A DNA stretch of 64,000 bases from Misgurnus anguillicaudatus. Taxonomy: Eukaryota > Chordata > Actinopteri > Cypriniformes > Cobitidae. Positions 44,001 to 59,000 of this stretch are shown piece after piece (positions within the stretch are counted from its first letter, which is position 1; each line of letters opens with the position of its first letter). A program made the translations under genes and the position numbers. The notes beneath the pieces are model-generated. The model searched no databases, had not been told where the DNA came from, and saw only the letters and a list, made by a program, of their open reading frames with translations. Location: contig NC_073360.2 in NCBI RefSeq assembly GCF_027580225.2, positions 9,478,501 through 9,542,500 on the forward strand. Reading direction: 5' to 3'.

Positions 44001-47000
44001 TACCGGGCGAGCAGCTGCTGGTAGACGAGGGCCAAGTGAAATACCCTACAAAAGAAAAGCACTTTATTATTATTATAACTCACATGTCTTCAAACTGGCT
44101 ACTGCATCAAACAAAAAGACATCTGATGTGATTGGATGATTAATCCACTAGAGGGCAATGTCTGCATCTAATGTTACACAGTTCATGATCACATGTTACT
44201 TCTTGTGTGTGTGGTGATAGGGATTTTCCATAGCCTTTCCCACACTGTTCTATCACTCAGAGAAAGCATGTCCATGACTACATCCATATCGGGGACATAA
44301 TGGTACCAAGGGACTACAAATAAGTGAAATATTCTCATAACATCCTGTCATTTTTAGTATAAGCTGCCATAAATAAAAACTTTTTCTAGAAAGCTGTCTT
44401 GCAAACTCTTGTATAAACACAAGTTTACACAGTTTTGTGTCTTAAATCAATTTTAACGGCAGTTTGAGAGTTTTTCTAGTTACCCTGATCATAAATGGAT
44501 GTCAGTGGGATTTGTTGTGGTTGCTTTATGCATGTAATAGCAAAAAAGGGTTTACTGTATGACTGATTGGTCTCCTAAAGGACTGATCCTAAGGGGCGCA
44601 ACCTAGTTGCTGCCTGCAAAAGACAGATTTATTTAGCCACAGGGTAGAGGTAAGCAATAACAGCTAATCTCATAGGCCTACTTGTCATGTTCTTGTACTT
44701 TGCTAAAATGCACTTTTACTTAGGGAAGTGTGCGATAGTTGCTCTTTTATAACTCAGAAGACACGGCAGAGTTTTCAACTATTTTTCATTAAGGGGGGCT
44801 AAAGCTATTTCGTGCATTGTGACTTATTAACACTTCTCGACTATGAAAGATTCATATGTAACAATCTCAGGTCTTCCCCTCACCAGCACTTCCCGCCCCC
44901 TCAGATCACCATTAATGTTGAATGGGATTTGAATAATAAAAATCACATTTGCCTAGTATATTGTCTTCCTAGAATGAATAATAAGCTAAAATAGCAATAT
45001 TTTAGTTAAGGGTGGTCTTTGAGGTAAGGTCGAATTTTGATTGGTCGCTTGACTAAGCGTGTTCCCCAGACCCTAATAACATTATGTAAATATTCTTGAA
45101 CTACGGAAAGCAAACACGAAGGCTACAACCATTCCAAGTTGTATAATATTCCATTAACTATTTTCAACATGGACATTCAAAAATGGATTAAAAAGAAATA
45201 AACTACACTACCTCTGGGTCTTCACCCTCTTTTCTTCAAATAAGCAGTGTTGTGCTAATATGTACAGTAGGTATTCGTTTTTTGTTGTTGTATATAGTAA
45301 GATTGTTCAGAGTGTTGTTCACTATAGCTGAAGTTTTAGTGGTTGTATTACAGAGTTGTTTGTTTATAACGCGTTAAAACTTAAGGAACGTACCAAAGCT
45401 ATATGTATTTTCTAGCTGGGAGTAATATATGCATTCATGGGATCTCCCCATCTTGGTATTTCAGACGCCCCCTCATCAGCGCTCGGCTGGCGCCGATACT
45501 TGCTTTATATTTTTATGGGCAATTTCAAGGCAGGAAGTACAGTAGGAGTCCTTATATGGGCATTTTATCCCGGAATTGTGCACACACACCAACCACACTT
45601 ACACTTCTTGGGTGATTCTCACGAAACCATTGAAATACCACAGCACTAATGATTTTAGCTTTAAAATGTGTAATAGAGTAACATTAAAAAGCATCAGAAT
45701 CAACACAATACTGTGTTCTACCTTGCACAATGTGTGATTTCAACATAAGAATTTATAATTGTAAATCTTATCTCATTTTCTGCTGAAATTCTCATTACCG
45801 CAATGTGTCCGGCTGTGTTTGAACATGCGTTATGTTGTAATTTAATCAAATTAACACAAAAATATTAAGAAAAAAATAAATGGATGTTTTGCTAGACTAC
45901 TTTAGATGACAGAAAAAATATGAACTGAGTATTCATGTATAATAATAATGAAGAAAAATGAGGAAAATGATGTGTCCATGCCTGATGTTCTCATCCTCCG
46001 CAACACTTTTTGAGAACAGTTTAAGCTCACATACAGAATTTTAATAAAGTTTGATTTTGAGTGACCAAGCACATGGACCAGTTACTTCAAGATGGCTACC
46101 AGGTTAGATCATTTTTTTTTACAGTTAATTTGAAATATTGTCTTGTCAGAATGTTTACACATTTTGATTATCATTACCGCAACAGATGCTTATTAAATGT
46201 TAATTTAATTAATAGAAGCATAATACTTTGATTTTAAATGCATGTGCAGAATCTCCAAATTATGTTCTTTCAGGTTTGTCATGTCATTTTGAAAATATGT
46301 CAGTGTTGATGTTTTCTGACTGTTGCGGTAATGAGATTTTTTAGGACTAATTTTTTAAATTATGTTACAAAAAGTGTTAAATGATAAGTAAAAGTTTTTA
46401 AATTAATGTTCCCATTTACTCCAGACTTTGTTTTTCAATGTCTGGTAGGAAAAAAAGTAAATTTAAGCAATTTTTACATTTTCATGCTTGACATTTTTAA
46501 AACCAAGTTTTCGAGAGAATCACCCTCTTACACTGAAAAGAACTGGAAAAAATGAAACGAAGGTATTGTGTGACATCTCCTAATGCCTTCTCTTTAATTT
46601 ACTTCAGCAAATAAAAAATAACATGCCTTGGCAAACAATATATTTAAATAATATGTTCCTCTGGCATTGCAAATAAACTGTTGCGTATTAAAACAATAAT
46701 TTCAGGGCTCAAAATTAACTTTTTTATTTGGTAGCACTGGTGCTCCCAACTTTAAAGAGTTAGGAGCACCAGCAAAAATTTAGGCGCATCCATCCAAAAA
46801 TTAAAAAGCACCACAACTACAATGTAAATGTTAATAGATTTATTTTATTAAAAATAAAACACCACCACCGGGCTTTACACGTCCTATGGCCAGCATTTAA
46901 AAGTTGGTCTTCTATTTTATTTTATTTTTTGCTGCATAAATTCCTAAATTAATACCAAAATGCTGTTGAAATAGTATAGCAGCAATAATAATTTAACAAT

Positions 47001-50000
47001 TACAGGTAACATGATTAAGATTACATAGAAAATCTAGCACACACGTAAAACACTGATTAATTGTGACATGACAAAAGTGACCCTAATATAGAAGGCTAAT
47101 ATATATTGGTATTGATAACTGCATTACCAGGATGCTTTTACTACCAAAAAGGCAATGTTTAAAAAAAAAAAAACATACCATCAGCATTGTCGTATTCCAC
47201 AGCAACATGGACCACAAGGATGTTTGTCGAATGTCCATTCACCAGCGCATGCGCACATACACCATCAAACACACTTTGACAGACAGGTCGGTGTCTCCAT
47301 CAATAATAAACACATTTGTCATGACACGTCTTGTGTTTTTGGCACTTTCGCCATGTTTAAGCAAGGTACGTCTGGCGCTTAAAATGTTTTGATTCCGCCA
47401 TTAACGCCGTTTTACAGGATTTACAGTAAACACAGTAAGTTACATTTTCATAGCGGAGACACTCGAAATCTTTAAGCCACTCTCTCTGAAAGGTTTAACG
47501 TCAACTCGTATATTCCGGTGGTGGAGTTACATTTGAATCCTGATCGTTCTCAAAAAATACAGTAATAACCTTGGCTGTAATCGGCTCGCTCTCGTCATGC
47601 TCGCGACGCGTTCGTCTTTTCACATTTCCGCGCTTCACAGCAACAAGGAATGACTGGCGCTCATATTAGCCAATCTGCGGTCTTCATTAAACGCAATGGT
47701 GAAATTTGATTGGTTAATATGTATCGTTGGAGAGAACACTGAACCTGGGACAGCGCCAGCACGCAGGATCACAATCAACTCGCGTCACAACAAAATGGGC
47801 AGTCGCACATATGCTCCCAAATATATTTTAAGGTCGCACAGATTAAATTTCGGTCGCATATGCGACCAAAATGGTCGCAATTTCGAGCCCTGAATTTGCC
47901 TTGTATCATCAAATCGATCGAAATTAAGTCACAACTTCGAAGTCACAATCCGAAGTCGGATTGCCAAGTGGAAAAAAAAGTTGAGTGCTGCGAGTCAACT
48001 TCCTCTAACTTAGCTAGCTACAGCCAGTCAAAAGATAGCATGGCAGAGCTGCTCTTTACATCGGAAACAAAAAAACAGCAAGCGCCTCCCGCCCTCAGCT
48101 GAACACCTCGGGTTCAAGGTCAGATATTATATTTCATAAATGTCTAGCCTAAAAATGGTATTTTTTGTGCTTTAAAAAAAAAACTATGTAAAAACCGAGA
48201 ATCGAATTCAATCGAAAATGTAATAGAATCACGGATTTGGAGAATCGTGACACTCCTAGTCGTGGATGTGCCGCTACAAACTGAAGGAAAACACTGGTAT
48301 GGGGTTCCTGATTCTCAACCTGTGGATGTTTTTTTACCACCAATAGGGAGTTTGGGAACTTACAACAAAGCACAGAGGACAACATGTTTGCTCGAGACAG
48401 CGTATGCACGAAGGTAAAGCTAATCTTGCGTTAGCAATGACACTGGAAGTGATGATTCTCTCAGACCAATCAGTGATCTACAGTGTTTTCAAGTCATGTA
48501 GTTATTATCAATTGGAACCCCTCACGAGGTATTAAAAAAAAGTTTCAGGGACTACGTACTGTACCCAGTGGAAAAGCCCCCAAAAGTAAGCTCACCCGAC
48601 CCAACCCGTGGGGTACTACAGTATGCAATGGAAAAGCGCCACTATATGGAGAAAATCCTGGAATGTTTTCCTCAAAAAATTTAATTACTTTTTGACCGAA
48701 CAATGAAAGACATAAACATCTTGGATGGCATGGGGGTGTGTAAATGAAAGTGGAGTAATCCTTTAAAGGGGACATTTCACAAGAATTTTTTAAATGTCAA
48801 ATAAATCTTTAGTATCTCCAGAGTACATATGTGAAGTTTTAGCTCAAAATGCCATATAGTTCATTTATTATAGCATGTTAAAATTGCCGCTTTGTAGGTG
48901 TGAGCAAAAATTTGCCGTTTTGGGTGTGTCCTTTAAAATGCAAATGAGTTGATCTCTGCACTAAATGACAGTGCCATGGTTGGATAGTGTAAATTAAGGG
49001 GCGGTATTATCCCCTTCTGACATCACAGGGGGAGCAAAATTTCAATGACCTATTTTTTCACATGCTTACAGAGAATGGTTTACCAAAACTAAGTTCCTGG
49101 GTTGATCTTTTTCATGTTTTCTAAGATGATACAAGCACTGGTAGGGCCCTATAATTTCCGCTATCACGGAATCGCGGACGGAATGGCGGAATTGGCTAAT
49201 TAACACGGAATCTAGTATTAACGCGGAATTTTGCGGAATTTTACATATTTTAAATAAAATTATGTTTTTGTGTGGGAGACGAACGTATTTCTGGAGGAAA
49301 TGCAGACCGGGGGAAGTAAATCTGGGCGACACGCCCCCTCCCGTCGTTTCAGACCCCCTCCAAAACACTGAAACCATGGCGAAGCGGCTCTCTACGACTC
49401 TGCTTTTGTCAGCGAAAAAATTAAGAAATGACTTTTATGTGACCGGAGAACTGTTATTTTGGAAGTTTTGTCAATACTCTGTTCACGGTGAGCGCAAAGA
49501 TACATGCACTCTCTCATCCACGTCAGTCTCACTGTACCTCTTTCACGTGCACGAGCTCACGCATCTGTCCGAAGTGCGAACATAAATCCTCATGTATTTG
49601 TTCAGTTTTATGCATTTCAAGCGAGCTGAGGCAAACTAACTATCCCTCGCATTTAAAATATAATCATCTGCATCACGGCGCCGCTCTCTGTCTCTCTTTC
49701 GCTCGCACATGCAAAGAGCTGCGTTCTCATGCTGTCCTACGTCAGATCACTATCCTGTGTATGTTTGTAAAGTTATATGCATTTCAAGCGATTGTGTATA
49801 AAATATGGATCGCGTTCCGCTGGATTTGATGTGTTTAAGGCACTTCTGAAGGCACCACTGCTTTAACACCTTGTTGTAGCCTCCTGCAACAACACTAAAA
49901 AACAAAGCATTGAATTGAGGTGTGTGTGTGTGCGCGCGTGCACGTGTGCGTGTGTATGTGCGTGTGTAAATGCATCTTTTAGTGTCATTAAGTAATCCTG

Positions 50001-53000
50001 TTATCCAGTTTTTCCCCAAATCCTTTACATTTTAATCATTAACATTAAAGGGACACTCTTTTTATGACTAAAATAAAAGTAAAGGGTAAAAAATATAATT
50101 GCCAAAAATTAAAACGGATAAAACGGAATTTGCAAAAATTAAAACGGAGAAAACGGAATTTGGTAAAAAATAAGATTTTATAGGGCCCTACACTGGGGAC
50201 CAAATTATAGCACTTAAACATGGAAAAAGTCAGATTTTCATGATATGTCCTTTTTAAGCACACATTTGCAATGCATTGATGCGTTTTCTAGAATATATGC
50301 TCTAGAGATGATAATAACAAGCTCATTGATTTAATGAAAATATTGGAATTGGACATAAAAAATTATACACGATTGTAAAATAGCTTAAGTAAACAGAAAT
50401 ACTCATAAACAAACCAGAATGTGAGAAACCTAAGGAAGAATCAAACTGCCAAGCAGGAGAAGCTGTAAGCTTCAGTCCCCAGTAATCGTTCTTTGAGAAC
50501 ACGTCAGCTCGAGAAGCCAAACACACGCTGTGTACACAGTGTCAATCACAGTGTTGACACCAAACATTTCCCAGAGCAAGAAAAGACTTTACTGAAGAAG
50601 CCACCGCGTTACGCAAGGCTATTAATTTGAGAACAGATGTCTTCGCTTGGGATGAAATGAAAACAGTGATGGAGAATCCTTAGCCATGGGAAGAATTCCA
50701 TGGATTGGTAGACCACAGAGAAGGAATAGTATAAAAGTATGCACTATAGTGATGGACACTATTGAGAAAAACTCTCTAAAGAGACACTGACAGTTTCTAA
50801 ATAGAGCTTGTAGTTCGTCTAATAATTCAGCTGTAGGGGGTCTGATAATTAATGAGTGAGCTTTGAGTTATTATGTCCAGAGCTCAGTTTACCTCCTTTC
50901 ACAATGTCAAGATGAGTCTAAGCAAAAATAGATTGGAATAACAAAACCTGGATTGTAAACGGTTGCCTTTATGAGTTTCCTATGCATTGCTAGTGCTAGG
51001 GTGCAATGGGTGCCTGCAGGAGCGTTGCTCGGCTGTTGCTATACGGTTGCATACTGGCCCAAGTCAAAAGCCTCTGGCAATGTCTGTTTATAAAGTCCCT
51101 AGCCATAAGAAAGTCAAAATGATGCCTGCCTTTGCAAATACTGATTCTGTAAAACCTCACCACATTCCATACATGCTACCATTTTACAGATAGTGTCACA
51201 TTGTTGTAATGACTACGTGCAGAAAAAAGGAATCATTTATTTGCATTTTGTTCTTCTCATTACTCCATCAGGACATACCGTGAGAAAATCAGACCATTCT
51301 TATAAGTTCTGACCACAAAGCCAGCTTGTGTTCACATTCACTGGAAATCGGCAGCCTCAGTCAAACCCTTTGTTATGTGGGAGAGCGAGAGTCTCGTTAG
51401 TACGGCTGTCTCTGTAATCCACTCTTTGTGATCCCGATGTGTCATAAAGCTGTTTTCCATCGTTTTTTCCTTCTCGTTCTTCACCAGTGCATCGTTAAAT
51501 GAATACCACATGTGTCCAACGAGTCCATAAAGGAGAGATGTGATTTAGGCTCCCATTCCACCAGCATTACAAGCAGTTGACAGAACTCCAGGCCCTGGGC
51601 CCCACTGCTCTCTCACAGCATTTCCTGTGGACTGGAGGCAGGACGCCCTCCCTAGGGAGCAGCTCGGCATCTGGACTTGGCCTCGGATCACTTTCCCAGG
51701 AATCATAGGCTCAACTCATAGCGCAGCTACAACGACCTGGCACCCCAACCCCCAGCCGAATACCCCAAACCTCACCCACTCGCATGGGGAGTTCAAGTGT
51801 AGCTATGAGCAGCGTTTTCAGGTGTGAGGAAACCCAAGTGTCAAACTGTGATCAAAACTATAAATCAAACAGTTGGTACACTGCAAAAAATGACTTTCTT
51901 AATTAGTATTTTTGTTTTGTTTTCAGTAAAAATTAGGGCCGGGACTCGATTAAAAAATTAATCTAATTAATTAGAGGCTTTGTAATTAATTAATTGAAAT
52001 TAATCACATTTTAATCACATATTTATATTTGAGCTGAGAACATTGAGAAGTTATTTTTTCACATGGATTTTTAGTATACCATGAATAATGACTGAATACA
52101 TAAGCTTAAGCAACAAAATATTGTTTATTTTTGTTCAACCAAGTCGTACTCGGAGTCGGGCTAATGTCCACGCTAGCTGCTATATGTTTTGCATTGAGAT
52201 GATACTTGAGGCTCGATGTGCTGTGTGATATGTGAATTCCTTGTTGCATAGCTTACACACAACCATGCTCTTATCGACGCTTCCATCCGTTCTTTTTTTA
52301 TACAAAAATTTCCCATCCACGGGGCCAACCAAAGCGATCTCATCAGCTTCTTCGTTCATTTTCACTGTGGTGTGTTGCTGTCTGAAGTCATGAACGCTAG
52401 TTGGTGCTCCAGTATAATCGGTCCGCCGAAATCGCCGAATCCAATGAGAAATGTTACGGGGTGCAAAAATAAGTGTGATTAAAATGCGTTAAAAATGTTT
52501 AACGCGTTATTTTTTGTGTAATTAATTAATCTTAATTAACACGTTAAAGTCCCGGCCCTAGTAAAAATATAAAAAAATTCTTCAATCAAGACACAAACGA
52601 CCAAAAATATCAAATTCAAGTGATTTTGTGCATAAAACAAGCAAAAAAAATCTGCCAATGGGGTAAGCAAATTTTTCTTGAAATTAATGTTTAAGAAAAA
52701 TGTTCAAGATTTTTTGCTTACTCCATTGGTAGATTTTTTGGCTTGTTTTACACACAAAATCACTTAAATTTGATATTTTTGGTCTAAAAAGTAGACTTAT
52801 TTTCTTGGGTCGTTTTGCTCATCAAGAAAAAAACATCTTGATTTAAGAATTTTTAGATGTTTTTACTGAAAACAAGACAAAATACTAAGAATTTTAATTT
52901 CTTGAAAATCATTTTTTGCAGTGTATCAAGGGCAATCGTACTTGGGGTTACAGATTTCAATGCAGAACAAACAAAATCTGAGGAAAAACACGAGCAATAT

Positions 53001-56000
53001 CTATTCATTATATCAACAATCATGTTCACTTTTCTAGCATCTTTACTTTTCTTGAAAAAAAAACAAGGATGTCAATAATTCATTCTTTGGATAAAACGGA
53101 CAAAAAATGTATTATTGAAGAAGGGATTCAGGGACCCGTAGTAGGGATAGTATCACCTAATCACCTAACAATACCCTAGCTACCACATAAAAAAATAGTA
53201 AAGGACACTCATCATAACACTTTAGCACTCAACCACATCATTAAAGTGCAAGTTTCTGCAAATTTCAGCTCATGTATTGCATTAGTATTACAACTTTCAG
53301 ATGCACAGTTAAACAGACTCATACTAGTGCCAGAAATACTATAATTATTTCTCCAGAAATTCGCTAGTCTGCGAAAAACCACTTAAATCAGTGTATTATG
53401 TTTTTGAGGTGCTTAGGTCTCTCAGTGATATATCATGCTGTCTGAAATTTTATTTTCAATTTAATGTAGTGAATGTTACACTTGTTTCTCTACAGGCAAA
53501 AAAGATCTTCACTCAACTTATGTCAACCCCTGATATCAAAGGCACTACCAGGTGGGGACTAGGCTTGTGCCGATAGACAATAGTATCATGCATCAATCAG
53601 CTCGTTTACATGCACACCAATAATGCGATTATTTCCAATAGTGCGAGTAAGGTCTTAATCGCAGTAAGATGTTTACATGACTGGAGCTAACCTCTTCACT
53701 CCGGTTTACATGCAGTTTTTATTTTCGGATTTTTCACACATAGCCCAATGACAAATGATAAACTCACATATATGGTCCACTGTTTTAAAGGCGGAGTCCA
53801 TGATGTTTGAAAGCCAATGTTGATATTTGAAATCACCTAAACAAACACGCCCCTACCCCAATAGAATCTGGACCTTCTGTTGATAGACCCGCCCCACACA
53901 TACGCAACCCGGCATTTGATTTGATTTGATTGGCTATAAGTGTGTTTTGGTAGTCGGCCCGTCTAATTTTCCAAAGCGTTTTTCAAACATTGTGGACTCC
54001 GCCTTTAATTTACTTACGTTAAATGACAAACACGTTGTTATAAATGTATTTCATTATCCGGTGCCGTGATGAAGATATAAATATGACAGTGCCTGTAAAG
54101 GGCGTTCACATTAAAACGATATAAAAATATAGTTTTAAAAATCGTTTTATATTAAAGATAATAGCAGAGTTCACACAACAACTATAACGATAGCGATTTT
54201 GGCACATGATGAACGATAAACCATTGACAGCCAATCAAATCTATTTGAACTTGAAGTGCACGCGCACTTAAAATGCAGTAGAAAGCTCATTCATTTCTGA
54301 GGTCTATAACATAAAATTACCTCAGGTATCCAGCGCTGATGCAGTTGCTGTGAATTTTTTCTACCACACTGACTACGCCAAAAGGTAAGATATACACAAA
54401 CTACTACATTCATTGTATAGTTACGTGAAACGCAGCGCGTTGAGGACATCTGCTGGTTTCCCGCTGTGTAAATGCAACAAGAACAGCATATGTACATATT
54501 CAGTGACATGTAAACAATTGCAAAAAAGTTTTTATTACAAGAAATATCCAACATTACGTAATGCTGCGCTCGTTGAGCGAATTAGCATGAAGTTATCATT
54601 ATGATGTGGTCACTAATATATTTATCGTTATAATTATCGTTATAATGTCCCTTAAAGCTTTTATACACTGCTATCGTGTTATTTGAGCTGTTTCTGAATG
54701 AAGACAGACTGTTGACAGCGAGTCGTGTTGGCAGAGTTCATGTAAAACTTCCTAATGTCAAGTTTAAAACGAATTTGTGGTTAAGGTGCGTGACTAAAAC
54801 ACACGCGCACTTCAGTTAGTGCGGTATAAATGCGATTAAAGCGTTTACATGGACACATACTGCGTTAATAAACGGCATACGCCACCTCTTTTAATGCGAT
54901 TATACTTACTGCGATTATGAGCTTAATCGCATTATTTTATCGAATTATTGCGTTTACATGAGGTAAAGTATTATCGCAGTATTGCCAAAATCCCATTATA
55001 ATCGCATTATTGGTGTGCATGTAAACGAGCTTAATGATCGCCAGACATATCGCCAATAGCAGGCTTTCATGACGATAGTTGCCGATAGTTATTATTATTA
55101 TCATCAAAGTTTACATTAACATGCGCATTGCGTGCTTTTCCTCGCATGAGAGGGTTTTTGGGCTTCACTTTGCGCAAGAGAGGTTGTAACCCGGGCGGAT
55201 TCCTTATCGTACGCACCTGGATTTAATCCGCTCATCTTGGACTCTTGCTTGGATCTGAATGTGCACAGCATGGACTCCTTCCAGCACCTGAACTTGTAAT
55301 GCGCATGATTCAGACTCTTCCTCTCACATGAGCTTGTAATACACACGGCTCTGACATTTCCTTGTACTAGAGAGGTCTGCACGAACCGTCCGCGTGCAGC
55401 CCAAAATTTGAGGCCGTGCGTACAACAGCGCATGCGCGTGAAAATATTTAGAAAGGACACTTCACTACAAACAATTATACAAAGGAAATAGACAGCATTT
55501 GCACACACACTATCGTTCTTCTTCTTTCATTTTTACTTTTTCCAAGAACAGAAAGCTGTGTAGCATGTTCGTTACCATAATGTTTGATTCTTGTTCTTTG
55601 TTGTCTTGTTGTTTGTTCTATGTGTTTGCAATGGTGGCTCGGCTACTTTTCTTCACCTATCCTAATGTTTTTATGTACTGTAAATGTCACCAAATCAGTG
55701 TTGCCCCGACGGCCTGGTAGAGTAATAATTTGAATAAGAAATCATTTGTATTGCGTATAGTGTCAAAAGCGGCCGCAGCCATTAGCGCAGGGAGTATACT
55801 TGGAAAGCTGCGTGGACGTGGAAAAAAGGTATACCCCGGCCTTTAGACGTTCACATAGCTGCTGCACCCATCAGAAGTTTTTTATAAAAGCAGAGGACCT
55901 TTAATGACTGTCGCCCAACTGATGTCTTGCCTTTAAAACCACGCTTTGGCACGATTTTGCGCTCACACATTCTGCGTTTGTGCGTTCTACACCCGAGACC

Positions 56001-59000
56001 AAGTAAACCACTCCCCGAGCCAACCTTTACAACAGGCCAGGATGCAACTAACCAAACCACCCCCAGGCATGGTACGGGAGCGCTCACACTAGTCAAACAA
56101 ACCAGGCTTTGGGGGTCAAACGTGCTTAGGTGCGGTTTAATTTAAAGGGCACCTATTTCATTGCCAAAAATAAGGTTATTTTGTGTATTTGTTATAATAC
56201 AATGTGTTTGTGTGATTTATGGTTAAAAAACACATTATTTTCCACATACTGTACATTTTTGTAGCTCCAGATTTCACTCTCTTCCTGAAACGCACTGATT
56301 TATGTACAAAACTCATCAATTCGCTCACAATGCAATGCTAACTGGAGTTAACTTACAGACTGTGAGTCCAAGCGGGAGGAATTATGATAATGTCGGACCC
56401 AGGAAGTAAACTTTTGCCCCTACAATCTCTGTGTTTGTTGTAGTCCAAGAGATTTACGTTGGAGACTATAGCTCGTGTCATCATTTACTTTGGGGTTTGC
56501 ATATCATTAACATGAACTAATACACACTTACACACCACAGGAAATGTAAAACCGTGAATCGGATAATTGGTGCTCTTTAAATAGTGTGAGTGCACATTAG
56601 GCGCACAACTACTAAGCAGGCAGTGAGAATAAGGAAACAAGAGGTAGACTCAACATCTCAGCCTGTTTACTTGCAACTTGTGCATCTCACCCAGAAAAAT
56701 TCACACCGAACCAAAGATCTCGAGGGTTCTGGTGGGATTGTGGCACCATTTCTGAACTTTTCTTTCCACGGTATTACTAATTCAGTACAGTGTGGGAAGA
56801 CTTTCCATTCCCTGTTGGAACAGACATTCTGGCTAGCTGCATACTTAACCCCATCAACACTGCATTATCTCTACAATTACAACCATTTCTCACAAATGTC
56901 AAAACAGATTCATGTAAGTTGTTAGTTTAATGTATCTGAATCATCTGCATTATTGATGCATGGAAAAACACGCTAGAATTATGAAGGTCATTTTTCTGTG
57001 AACAAGAAAAAAAAGTTTAATGCTTAATTGACACCATTTATTCTGTTGTTAAACCACAGTCAAGTAAGTTTTGAGTGATATAAAATAGAAATGTAAGGCT
57101 TTATTATTGGGAATGTTGCTTTCCCGATGCAATGCATGCTGTCGCACATCTGTCGAGCATCTCTGCCAAGAGACCCGCCCACCTTTTGACCCCGATTGAC
57201 CCTAGTTTGAACCTGACTGTAGTAATCACTGATTAGTAGTACTTATAAAGTGGGAACCCTATAATTGCACTTGCATTTATGTATTTGGCAGACGCTTTTA
57301 TCCAAAGCAACTTACAGTGCACTACAAGCTATACATTTTTTTTTCAGTACATGTGTTCCCTGGGTTTGAACCCACCACCTTTTGCGCTGCTAACGCAATG
57401 CTCTACAACTGAGCTATACAGGAGTACTGTATATAATACACATGCTGCAGTAAGCAGGCAAACAATGCTGCTGCAATTCTGCTGGAAAAGATTGGGGTGG
57501 AGGCGGATGATTGTTCAAGCTCTGATAACACGCTGCCCCAGTTTATAGCACGCCAACAGGACTATTTAAATGCGTCGTCATTAATATGGTTTACCTTAAA
57601 ACCAATCAGTTTGATGAATCATTTATAAAATGTTGCTTAGAAACCATTCTAAATTTAATCTTATGATTATGTACGTTCGTAGATTTTATAAATGAAGCCC
57701 CTGATGTGCAAGCAGATTGGCTGGCGGTTCGCAGGACTAAGACACTATCAGCCTGCGGCTCCAGAGTTTCATGACTAAACTGGGTCATTTAATATTTATA
57801 TACACAGAAGTTTCCTGAAGTAAAAATTTTTGTCCATTTCCCTGCAATTTGTTAAAATTTAAAATGAACAAAAGCAAAGAAATCAAATTTCAAATAAATA
57901 GAGAGAGGAACTGTGCTTGTGTGTTGAGTATGCATCAGCAGCATTCTGAACAACACCTTTGTCTTAAAATCAAACCTGTGCTTTCACTCTCACCCACCTG
58001 TCTGAACTGTTTTGAACTGGGTGCCGGCGACTCATCTTGCGTGGCTTCTGTTATCATAAATTCTCACAATGAGAGCCAAAATATACTGTTTATGAAACTG
58101 AAAAAGGGGGAGGTGTCCTAAAGCTCCCTGATCATAACGAATCAGTGTTTCAACCTCTGGCACTGGTTAAGCAGATTAATGTCACTTTCCACAACTTATC
58201 CCTTGCAGCTAATAACCTCCAATTAGTGAATCCCATGGTGCGCATCTATGCCTAATTTCAAGCGACTGTGACAGCTGGAGAAATAAGATGTTTGACATGT
58301 TAATCCACCGTACGCCGGCAAGTTGGGCTTCTGTTGTAGCACTTTATGGGGATATATATAATTTGAGGGCATTATATAATCACCGGCACACAAAAATAAT
58401 CACAAAATATTCAGGGCTGCAGCGATGGTTAAGCACTTGGCAAACAGTCTGGCAAACGTAACAGGCTGACAGGTGGATAAAAAGCATTGTGTATGATTTT
58501 GATACTACAACTCTACTTTTTCAAGAACAACCAGCTCTGCACAATATAAATGTGATGGTGTTAAAACATTTTGAGCAATTTGAAGTTGTCTTTGTTTGGG
58601 ATACTTCGACAATTTTCTGATATCACACAAGTATGGTCACACAAATAGCCTATTTCACACAGTAATTTCGGTAAATTACCATAAATTTACCAGAATGAAT
58701 TTACCAATATATACAAAAATGTGTTGTTCACACACACAGTGATGTTCTGTCTTTTTACCAGTAAGATATCACTCACAAATCAGTATCAAAATACCAATAA
58801 ACCTGATGAGAAAGCGGAAGTTACCTGTGGCGCGTGGCGAGCACAGTGTTGTATTTGTAAACAATGGCGGGTTATGACTTTATATCCACAGTCCAAATTT
58901 TGTTGTTTTCACATCTGTGCAAACGCTGACAGTCGAGAAGTTGCTCATGACCAAACAACATTGCATTAGGCGACGTCAAACGGAACCTGCGTCTTAAGGA

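Larger units (their letters stand above)
49142..50190. mobile_element. hAT-like element (TAGGGCCCTATAA ends) with zinc-finger-protein remnant
   Basis: Ends TAGGGCCCTATAAT and TTTATAGGGCCCTA are inverted. CACTGG abuts both (49136-49141, 50191-50196). Both arms carry GGAATTT..AACGGA words. A plus-strand frame in 49262-49585 includes KKLRNDFYVTGELLFWKFCQ, which resembles the CGGBP1-like protein of fish hAT elements (recalled), with no visible C-terminal zinc-binding His and no catalytic domain. Confidence 0.75.
48763..50257. repeat. TTAA-class element (TTAAAGGGGACATTTC) interrupted by a transposon
   Basis: TTAAAGGGGACATTTCACAAG at the left and CATGATATGTCCTTTTTAA at the right are inverted, with TTAA at both limits. 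A 1049-bp element (49142-50190) sits inside; without it the host is about 440 bp. Confidence 0.8.
51879..52923. repeat. TA-flanked element (CACTGCAAAAAATGA ends) split by a hAT insertion
   Basis: CACTGCAAAAAATGACTTTC at the left and AAAATCATTTTTTGCAGTG at the right, each with TA outside. The long arms (TTTTTGCTTACTCCATTGG and inverse) pair. The hAT element at 51934-52560 lies inside. Confidence 0.88.

Noticed and set aside
47132..47893. Several 65-86-codon frames as genes
   Set aside because: They lie inside a hAT-like element, overlap each other in different frames and show no recognisable domain.
49066..49377. 103-codon minus-strand frame
   Set aside because: It spans the boundary between a MITE and the inserted hAT-like element, so it cannot be an ancestral gene.
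55116..55508. 130-codon minus-strand frame
   Set aside because: No splice context, domain or conserved composition; surrounding sequence is repeat-like intron.
57265..57428. tRNA gene on the minus strand
   Set aside because: A and B boxes are present but the sequence continues into a SINE core and lacks a proper acceptor stem.
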